From: Halorubrum yunnanense
GTDB taxonomy: Archaea; Halobacteriota; Halobacteria; Halobacteriales; Haloferacaceae
Length of the DNA stretch: 61,488 nt
Assembly (NCBI RefSeq): GCF_026586675.1
Contig: NZ_JAODIX010000035.1
Span: 44,597 to 106,084 of the forward strand
Direction of reading: 5' to 3'
Below, in pieces: positions 55,937-61,488 of this stretch. The position numbers and the translations under genes were made by a program. The notes beneath the pieces were generated by a model. The model ran no database searches. It was not told the origin of the DNA and saw only the letters and a program-made list of their open reading frames with translations. How positions within the stretch are numbered: the stretch's first letter is position 1; every line of letters starts with the position of its first letter.

Positions 55937-56401
55937 ATGAATACCACGGGGACGTCGGGCGTCTTCGCTCGCGAGTTCGATGACCTCGGTCGCGCTGTGG
56001 AAGTCGGCTTCGCCGGCGGACGGGTCATCTCGGTGTCGTTCCCGGCAGCGGTGCCGGCGGACGCGGAGACGGACCACGAGCTGCTGGACCGGATCGCCGC
56101 ATATGCCCGCGGCGAGCCCGACGAGTTCGCCGACGTCGCCGTCGGGCTCACGGTGCCGACGGACCGCCGGGAGGTCCTCGAGGCGCTCCGGACGGTCCCC
56201 TACGGCGAGGAGGTGTCCGTGAGCCGGCTCACGCGGCTGGCCGCGCTCGACGCGGACGACCCCGAGGACCTCGAGCTGGTGACGGGCGCGCTCGACGAGA
56301 ACCCGATCCCGGTCCTCTTCCCGGACCACCGGGTGCAAGGCGGGCCGTACGCGACGCCGGGAGGGATTCGAGACGCGATGCGGCGCGTCGAGGGACTGTA
56401 G
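55937..56401 (+). CDS. alkyltransferase-like protein (MGMT fold, no catalytic Cys)
   Basis: 154 aa. The MGMT helix-turn-helix and active-site loop are recognisable: VPYGEEVSVSRLTRLA, then NPIPVLFPDHRVQGG. The acceptor Cys of PCHR is Asp130 here (PDHR). It cannot accept alkyl groups by the usual mechanism; Trp in this place marks bacterial ATL proteins that flag O6-alkylguanine for nucleotide excision repair. Possibly an archaeal ATL. Divergent from trpC. Confidence 0.85.
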   Translation: MNTTGTSGVFAREFDDLGRAVEVGFAGGRVISVSFPAAVPADAETDHELLDRIAAYARGEPDEFADVAVGLTVPTDRREVLEALRTVPYGEEVSVSRLTRLAALDADDPEDLELVTGALDENPIPVLFPDHRVQGGPYATPGGIRDAMRRVEGL

Positions 56402-56435
56402 CGGGAACAGTCCGAGGGCCGGCGCCGGCGGCGAC

Positions 56436-56900
56436 CTACTCCCTCCCGTGCTCCTCGATGCTCTCCCAGACGACCGTCATCAGCTCGCCGGTCTTCTCGA
56501 CGAGGTCGTCCACGGCGCCGTCGGAGCCGGCGGGCGCACAGCCCAGGTCGCGGATCGCCTTCGTCGCCGAGGTGTGATGGACGTGCACCAGGTCGTCGCC
56601 CTCGCGCTCGTAGACGATCGTGGTACACGGGAGCATCCCGGCGAGCGTCGGGTCGATCTCGATCGCGTCGAACGCGATCTCGGGGTGACACACCACGATG
56701 AGCGCGGTGCGCTCGACGTCGTCGTGGCCGAGCATCCCCTCGACCATCTGGTCGAGCCGCGTGACCTGCACCGTCTCGAAGTCGGCGAGCTCGTGTTCGA
56801 TCTGCACGAAGGGGACCGCGTCGTCGAACGGCATGTCGAGGGTCGTGTGGAGCGCCTCGTCGGCGGTCGGCGCCGGCGAGCCGCGCTGAGCGTCGCCCAT
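56436..56900 (-). CDS. DUF302 family protein
   Basis: 154 aa. Core: PFDDAVPFVQIEHELADFETVQVTRLDQMVEGMLGHDDVERTALIVVCHPEIAF, then DPTLAGMLPCTTIVYE, and VHVHHTSATKAIRDLG. DUF302 is a small alpha/beta fold of unknown function, with a conserved Cys in MLPCT. Convergent with the alkyltransferase-like gene. Confidence 0.88.
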   Translation of the reverse strand: MGDAQRGSPAPTADEALHTTLDMPFDDAVPFVQIEHELADFETVQVTRLDQMVEGMLGHDDVERTALIVVCHPEIAFDAIEIDPTLAGMLPCTTIVYEREGDDLVHVHHTSATKAIRDLGCAPAGSDGAVDDLVEKTGELMTVVWESIEEHGRE

Positions 56901-57026
56901 GCGTGCGCCTTCCGCCGCGAGGTAAAAACACCCCGTCGGCCCGTCAACGACTGCCGCTACCTCTGACGGAGCGCGGCCCTTGCCGGTCGGGACGGACTTA
57001 TCGGTCGGACCCGCCTCGGGTCAGCC

Positions 57027-57455
57027 GTGATCGAGCTCTCACGGGCGGTGTACGACGACATCGTCTACCACGCGTACGGCGGCGGCGAGGCGGAGATCTG
57101 CGGCGTCCTCGCGGGGACGCACGGGACCGACGGCGAGCCGAGCGTCGTCACCGACACGTACCGGGCCGAGAACGTCGCCGAGACGCCCCAGATCCGCTAC
57201 CTCATCGACCCCGAAGAGCAGTTCGAGCTCATCGAGGCGATCGAGGAGGACGGCCTGGACGTGGTCGGCTTCTACCACTCGCACCCGACCGGCCCGACCC
57301 ACCCGAGCGAGACGGACGCCGCGCGGGCGACCTGGCCCGACCACTCGTACGTGATCTGCGCGCTGGACGGTTACCCGTTCGTCGGCTCGTGGCGCTGGCG
57401 TGGCGACGACGACGGGTTCGAGCAGGAGACCGTCTCGGTGCAGGGCGAGCGGTGA
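57027..57455 (+). CDS. JAMM/MPN+ metalloprotease (desampylase- or Mec-like)
   Basis: 142 aa, GTG start. Complete JAMM site: Glu22, then FYHSHPTGPTHPSETD with H84-x-H86-x7-S94-x2-D97. Such single-domain enzymes cleave isopeptide bonds of SAMP conjugates (HvJAMM1) or, in mycobacteria, release cysteine from CysO (Mec+). Its neighbours (UbaA, a CysO-like carrier, a CysM-like synthase) make either role possible. No signal sequence, cytosolic. Confidence 0.9.
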   Translation: MIELSRAVYDDIVYHAYGGGEAEICGVLAGTHGTDGEPSVVTDTYRAENVAETPQIRYLIDPEEQFELIEAIEEDGLDVVGFYHSHPTGPTHPSETDAARATWPDHSYVICALDGYPFVGSWRWRGDDDGFEQETVSVQGER

Positions 57456-57532
57456 GCGGGGCCGGATTGATACGGGCATTCACTCGGCCGACGGAACGTA
57501 TTTTCGGCCACGGGTCGTCTGTTCAGACGTAG

Positions 57533-57988
57533 ATGGCACGGCATGACGCCGAGGTCGAACTCGAGATCCGGACGTGGGCGTTTCGTGAGCGGGAACTGCC
57601 CCGCGTTCCGCCCGAAGGGTGGGCGACGACGACGGACCGGCTACGGGAGACGGTCTGTCTGGCGATCGAGAGCTCGGGCGACGCGATCGGACGAGTCGAA
57701 CCGTTCGAGGGACCGGCTCGGGAGCGCGAGCGGTTCGAGGCGACCGTGACCGTCGACGATCACGACGGCGGGCATCCCGGCGAGGACACGGGCTCCGATG
57801 ACGACCTCGGCGACATCGCTGACCGCGTTGACCTCGGCGGGTTCGCCGACGAATACGTGCGACTGACTCGGTCCCCGTCCGTCGGGGACTCCTCGGAGGC
57901 GGGGACCGACTCGACGGAGCGGAGCGGGGACGATTTCGAGGAACGGACGGAACAGTTCGACCTCGACGAAGCGCTCGACCGGTTATAA
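57533..57988 (+). CDS. conserved acidic protein, unknown function
   Basis: 151 aa. MARHDAEVELEIRTWAFRERELPRVPPEGWATTTDRLRETVCLAIESSGDAIGRVEPFEG forms an ordered N-terminal half. The C-terminal half is acidic and probably disordered, ending FEERTEQFDLDEALDRL. Position, 77 bp after the JAMM gene on the same strand, suggests association with SAMP or sulfur chemistry, but no family is recognised. Confidence 0.6.
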   Translation: MARHDAEVELEIRTWAFRERELPRVPPEGWATTTDRLRETVCLAIESSGDAIGRVEPFEGPARERERFEATVTVDDHDGGHPGEDTGSDDDLGDIADRVDLGGFADEYVRLTRSPSVGDSSEAGTDSTERSGDDFEERTEQFDLDEALDRL

Positions 57989-58059
57989 ACGGACGCCCGG
58001 CCCCTCGGCTCGGCCCGGCCCAAAACTGATCACAGCCGCACGCCGTTGGGGCCTCGGTT

Positions 58060-58923
58060 TCAGTCGCTGGCCTCGATCCCCGGTTCAGCCTCCTCGTCGC
58101 CCCCGACGTCGATGGCGCAGGAGGCGCTGTACTCGACGTCGTGGACCGACTCGATGGCGGGGTCGTCGCCGCACACCGGGCAGTCGTCCCCCTTTGGGAT
58201 CTCGACCTTGTCGAACTCCATCTCGAGCGCGTCGAAGAACAGCATCGACCCGTCGAGCGACTCGCCCTCGCCGATGATGTGTTTCACCGTCTCGGTCGCC
58301 TGCAGGCAGCCGACGGTGCCCGGGAGGACGCCGAGGACGCCGGCGGTCGCGCAGTTCGGGACCGTCCCGGCCGGCGGCGCCTCGGGGAACAGACAGCGGT
58401 AACACGGCGAGTCGTCGTCGCCAGCGAACGTCGTCACCTGCCCCTCGAACTTGAAGATGGAGCCGTGCGAGAAGGGGATGCCGGCGAGCGTGCAGGCGTC
58501 GTTGACGAGGTACCGCGTCGCGAAGTTGTCGGTGCCGTCGACCACGAAGTCGTAGCCGGAGATGAGCTCCTCGATGTTGTCGGACGTGACGCGCAGTTCG
58601 TGTTTCCGCACGTCGATGTCGGGGTTGAGCTGTGCGACGAAGTCGGCGGCGGAGTCGACCTTCTTGCGACCGACGTCGTCGTCACCGTGGATCACCTGGC
58701 GCTGGAGGTTCGAGAGCTCGACCTCGTCGTCGTCGGCGACCCCGAGCGTGCCCACGCCGGCGGCCGCGAGATACTGGATGATCGGTGCGCCGAGCCCCCC
58801 GGCGCCGAGGACGAGCACTTCGGCGTCGAGCAGGGCCTTCTGCCCGTCGGGGCCGACGTCGTCCATGATGATGTGTCTGGAGTAGCGGTCGAGCTGCGTC
58901 GGATCGAGGTCGAGGTCGCTCAT
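58060..58923 (-). CDS. ubaA: E1-like adenylyltransferase UbaA
   Basis: 287 aa. Adenylates the C-terminal Gly of ubiquitin-like SAMPs. GAGGLGAP (residues 40-47) binds ATP; zinc Cys pairs CYRC (174/177) and CPVC; the catalytic Cys191 sits in VPNCATAGVLG. In Haloferax UbaA serves both protein sampylation and sulfur transfer for MoCo and tRNA thiolation. Here it may also activate the CysO-like carrier at 59196. ATG 58923. Confidence 0.95.
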   Translation of the reverse strand: MSDLDLDPTQLDRYSRHIIMDDVGPDGQKALLDAEVLVLGAGGLGAPIIQYLAAAGVGTLGVADDDEVELSNLQRQVIHGDDDVGRKKVDSAADFVAQLNPDIDVRKHELRVTSDNIEELISGYDFVVDGTDNFATRYLVNDACTLAGIPFSHGSIFKFEGQVTTFAGDDDSPCYRCLFPEAPPAGTVPNCATAGVLGVLPGTVGCLQATETVKHIIGEGESLDGSMLFFDALEMEFDKVEIPKGDDCPVCGDDPAIESVHDVEYSASCAIDVGGDEEAEPGIEASD

Positions 58924-59195
58924 TCGGCGGGCCTTATCGCTACGAACTCATAAGCCGGCCGCACACCGGCGCGTGCTGCCGCCATCTCGGAGGTGCGTCT
59001 CGGCCGCACGACCGGCGACGGCTTCGACGGCGGTGGCGCCCCCGCTCCGCGCGACGTCGGGAACCGACCTCGGCCCCGCGGGCGCGCTCTCGAGGTCCCT
59101 CGCGGGCGCCTCACGCAGGGCCGAGGCCCGTCAGAGACCGTGGCCGACGTTGCCGTCGACGGGCCCCTTTTTGGACTGGGTCGCCACCTTGCGGT

Positions 59196-59459
59196 ATGGC
59201 AACGATCAAGCTGCCGGCCGTCCTCGTCGGCGGGTCCGCGACCTCGGAGGTCGAGGTCGAGGGCGACACCGTCCGCGAACTGTTCGACAACCACGCCGAC
59301 GAGCACGGGTCGGAACTCCGGGACAGCGTGCTCGACGACGGCGAGATCAAGGAGTTCATTAACGTCTACGTCGAGGGGACGCCCGTCGACGGCGTCGACG
59401 CCGAGGTCCCGGCCGACGCGCAGGTCCGCGTCATCCCGGCCGCGAGCGGCGGTCGGTAA
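59196..59459 (+). CDS. CysO-like beta-grasp sulfur carrier (ends GGR)
   Basis: 87 aa. MATIKLPAVLVGGSATSEVEVEGDTVRELFDN and FINVYVEGTPVDGVDAEVPADAQVRVIPAASGG fit ThiS/MoaD/CysO-type beta-grasp proteins; FINVYVEG and RVIPAASGG are close to the VNIYVN and ILPAVAGG of mycobacterial CysO. Unlike SAMP1-3, it has an Arg after the terminal GG. Removal of Arg would be needed to expose GG for adenylation. It is divergent from the CysM-like synthase and convergent-to-divergent with ubaA. Confidence 0.85.
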   Translation: MATIKLPAVLVGGSATSEVEVEGDTVRELFDNHADEHGSELRDSVLDDGEIKEFINVYVEGTPVDGVDAEVPADAQVRVIPAASGGR

Positions 59460-59492
59460 GCCGTCGGTCTCCCGCCTGTTCTCCGCGTTCGT

Positions 59493-60512
59493 TTATAAGT
59501 AATCCTCCCACAGCGGGATGTCCGCGTACTTGTCGCCGCGGTCGCACAGCATGAACACGACGACGTCGTCGTCCGCGAGTTCGCCGGCCGCGTCGAGGCT
59601 CGCTACCGCGGCCGCGCCCCCGCCCGCGGACGTGCCGACGACGAACTGGTCGTCGACCCGCAGGTGTTCGCGGACCGTCGCCTCGTCGTGCTGGCCGGCG
59701 TCGGCGACCGGCACCGGGTCGTCTCGGTAGCGCTCGCGGAGCGCCCGCGCCCGGTCGTAGGCGTCCGAGGTGGCGACGTACTCCGTCCGGTCGAGAATCG
59801 ACTCGTCGTACGTGTCCGGGTGGTAGTGGTTGCCCGACTTGAGGTATTTCAGGCCGTCGATGGCGTGGAGCTGCTCGTCGGGCTCGAAGCCCACGATCTC
59901 GACGCCGCCGTCGCTGCGGTCGGTCAGCCCACGACCGGTCCCGGTGATGGTCCCGCCCGTGCCCACGCCAGCGACGAAGTGGGTCACGTCGCCGTCGGTC
60001 GCCTCGTAGATCTCGCGGGCCGTCGTCCGCTCGTGGGTGCCCGGGTTGTCGGGGTTCTCGTACTGGTTCGGGCGGAAGTACGCCTCGGGGTCCGCGGCGA
60101 CGATCTCCTCGCAGCGCTCGATGACGGCGTCGTAGCCGAGGTTGGCGTCGACGAAGTGGATCTCCGCGCCGGCGTCCCGGACGGCCGCCACCTTCCCGCC
60201 GGCGGCGTTGTCCGGCATGACGATCTCGACGTCGTAGCCGCGGGCGGCCGCGAGCCGGGCCACCTCGCTGCCGGTGTTGCCCGAGGTCGGCTCGATCACG
60301 GTGACGCCCGGCTCGAGGTCGCCGCGCTCCTCGGCGCCGTCTATCATCCCCTTCGCGATCCGGGACTTGATCGACCCACCGCCGTGTGGGGCGTCGTAGA
60401 GGTTGAACCACTCTGCCTTCGCGTACACGTCTGCGTCGGCCTCGAGGTCGAGGTCGAGCTCCACGAGGGGCGTCTCGAAGATCGTCGACTCGTCGACGAC
60501 GTACTCGCTCAT
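59493..60512 (-). CDS. CysM-like PLP-dependent cysteine synthase
   Basis: 339 aa. PLP Lys49 in GGGSIKSRIA, EPTSGNTGSEV, VGTGGTITGTGRGL. The C-terminal region FEPDEQLHAIDGLKYLKSGNHYHPDTYDESILDRTEYV contains YDESIL-type sequence reminiscent of mycobacterial CysM (YDPEILTARY), which uses O-phosphoserine and the CysO thiocarboxylate. Beside a CysO-like gene. Free-sulfide activity remains possible. The other cysteine synthase of the window is at 12693. Confidence 0.9.
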   Translation of the reverse strand: MSEYVVDESTIFETPLVELDLDLEADADVYAKAEWFNLYDAPHGGGSIKSRIAKGMIDGAEERGDLEPGVTVIEPTSGNTGSEVARLAAARGYDVEIVMPDNAAGGKVAAVRDAGAEIHFVDANLGYDAVIERCEEIVAADPEAYFRPNQYENPDNPGTHERTTAREIYEATDGDVTHFVAGVGTGGTITGTGRGLTDRSDGGVEIVGFEPDEQLHAIDGLKYLKSGNHYHPDTYDESILDRTEYVATSDAYDRARALRERYRDDPVPVADAGQHDEATVREHLRVDDQFVVGTSAGGGAAAVASLDAAGELADDDVVVFMLCDRGDKYADIPLWEDYL

Positions 60513-60663
60513 GGGTCCCGTAGGTCGGTCCCCGATAAGAGTCCGACGGAAACGGTCGTCTCGACGCCTATCGCGGTCGTGCGCGGCGATCGGTCGTCAG
60601 AGATACGGGAGAAGCCTGCCGGTCACGAAAGGGGTTACGGGGCCAGTCGCGTAATCGGTTCGT

Positions 60664-60963
60664 ATGAGTCAACCATCGTGGGACGACGTCGTCGAGACCC
60701 CCGACGAGCTCGACGACGAGACCGCCGAGTCGCTCTTGGAAGGCGCGACCGAGGTACAGGATATGACGGGCGAGGTCTGCCCGTACCCCCAAGTCGAGGC
60801 GAAGAAGTCGATCGCGGGGCTCTCGCCCGGCGACGTGCTCGTCCAGAAGACGGACCACGTCCCGAGCACGGAGAACGTCCCGAAGGCGGTCGGCGACGAC
60901 GCGACCGCGAAGGTGTGGAAGTCGGGCGACGGCCGCTACCGCATCTTCATGCGGAAGGAGTGA
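60664..60963 (+). CDS. TusA-family sulfurtransferase
   Basis: 99 aa. The TusA/SirA motif is MTGEVCPYPQVEAKKSI: Cys39 carries persulfide. The N-terminal 30 residues are an acidic extension. It relays sulfur from rhodanese or cysteine desulfurase. Three bases separate its stop from the rhodanese ATG, so the two are one operon. Confidence 0.92.
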   Translation: MSQPSWDDVVETPDELDDETAESLLEGATEVQDMTGEVCPYPQVEAKKSIAGLSPGDVLVQKTDHVPSTENVPKAVGDDATAKVWKSGDGRYRIFMRKE

Positions 60964-60965
60964 TC

Positions 60966-61301
60966 ATGGTCGAGGAACTCACCCCCGAGGAAGTCAACGA
61001 ACGCGTCCGAGATGGCGACGTCCGCGTCATCGACACGCGACCGGCCGCACAGTACGAGCAGGGTCACATCCCCGGCGCGATCAACGTACCGCTCGGCGAC
61101 CTCCCGTCGATGGTCCCCGACATCGAGTGGGACGACACCGACGTCGTCTGCGCGTGCCCGGTCGGCCAGTCGTCGAAGCAGGCCGCGATGCTGATCCAGA
61201 GCTACGAGGACGTCGAGGACGACGTCCTCGTCGCCAGCATGGCCGGCGGCTACGAGGAGTGGGACTTCGAGCTGGAGACCGACGCGCCCGCGGACGCCTG
61301 A
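60966..61301 (+). CDS. rhodanese-like sulfurtransferase
   Basis: 111 aa. Single rhodanese domain: VIDTRPAAQYEQGHIPGAINVPL (domain start) and ACPVGQSSKQAAMLI with Cys in the CPVGQSS loop. Transfers sulfane sulfur to TusA, UbaA-activated carriers or cyanide. Begins at ATG 60966 just after tusA. Confidence 0.92.
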   Translation: MVEELTPEEVNERVRDGDVRVIDTRPAAQYEQGHIPGAINVPLGDLPSMVPDIEWDDTDVVCACPVGQSSKQAAMLIQSYEDVEDDVLVASMAGGYEEWDFELETDAPADA

Positions 61302-61320
61302 TCGACAATCTGTTTTTAAG
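61302..61320 (+). terminator. T-rich end after rhodanese
   Basis: tgtttttaag (61311-61320) follows the rhodanese stop by about 10 nt. A T5 run after a stop codon is the usual archaeal terminator. No strong hairpin precedes it. Confidence 0.45.
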
Positions 61321-61408
61321 TAGCGGACTGATTTTCGTACGGTTCGCGGTCGGACGCTGCGGATCCCTGGGAGTCGAACGAGTATCGACGATCGAGCGAC
61401 GCCAACAC

Positions 61409-61488
61409 CATTTATAAGTGATCTGCGGGTACGGTGGCGCGCGCCTGCGAGCGGCCGCTCCCGGCGGCCGCGAGCCAGCGCGTGCGAG
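61409..61488 (+). repeat. promoter-led repeat at window end
   Basis: ccatttataagtgatctgc (61410-61428) carries a strong TATA box, then a GC-rich palindromic run (ggccgctcccggcggccgc, about 61452-61470) and gcgagccagcgcgtgcgag. No coding start is visible. Similarity to the ccatttataa sequence at 205-214 hints that both ends belong to one dispersed family; the window stops inside it. Confidence 0.5.

Noticed and set aside
58993-59502. 169-aa open frame over the 58924-59195 gap
   Set aside because: Overlaps the carrier gene in another frame, with Arg/Pro-rich content; the gap itself shows no gene, only a T5 run near 59169.

Overview
The window is a gene-dense, very GC-rich stretch of haloarchaeal chromosome. 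Evidence: acidic proteomes, archaeal topoisomerase VI genes, the archaeal AroA'/AroB' route to dehydroquinate, diadenylate cyclase DacZ, SAMP-type ubiquitin-like chemistry (UbaA), TATA boxes about 25-32 nt upstream of start codons (leaderless-type promoters), and many small CPxCG zinc-finger proteins. Codon use and repeats look like Halorubrum or a close relative, but that is inference. Both ends of the window run into repeat-like sequence and the first 18 bases are all C, so the window may be a contig whose ends stopped in repeats.

Layout. 0.3-9 kb: DNA repair and stress genes (photolyase, MrfA-like helicase, GNAT), the dacZ-mscS pair, an aldo/keto reductase and a zinc-finger microprotein. 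9-17 kb: two MFS transporters, a GT81-like glycosyltransferase, a thioredoxin, a CysK-like cysteine synthase, a MOSC protein and a PHP phosphoesterase. 17.3-25.1 kb: a lower-GC accessory stretch bracketed by IS200/IS605-type remnants (17.3-17.9 and 24.6-25.1 kb), holding membrane proteins, HtpX, a CNNM-CBS transporter, a tandem UspA and, at high GC, a gluconate/xylonate-type dehydratase. 25-33 kb: acyl-CoA dehydrogenase, MsrB, CDGSH protein, topoisomerase VI A/B, SDR, HhH-GPD-like protein and CspA, then a third IS remnant (32.85-33.2 kb).

33-43 kb is an acetate module: a UspA-coupled DUF4212/sodium:solute symporter, two AMP-forming acetyl-CoA synthetases, and between them a bacterio-opsin-activator-type regulator fused to a degenerate tyrosine-recombinase domain. 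43-56 kb: HflX, threonine aldolase, carboxypeptidase M32, an unusual regulator/effector pair (47.7-48.9 kb), and an aromatic amino-acid block (aroB', aroA', trpC-trpB-trpA) with a perfect 16-bp palindrome overlapping the trpC start codon.

57-61.3 kb is the most striking region. A JAMM protease, the E1 enzyme UbaA, a CysO-like beta-grasp sulfur carrier, a CysM-like PLP enzyme, TusA and a rhodanese are clustered. This gene set mirrors the mycobacterial Mec+/CysO/CysM/MoeZ route in which cysteine is made on a protein thiocarboxylate, and suggests an archaeal version that shares parts with SAMP modification.

No tRNA, rRNA or CRISPR array was seen by eye. Long ORFs antisense to recognised genes were treated as high-GC shadows.
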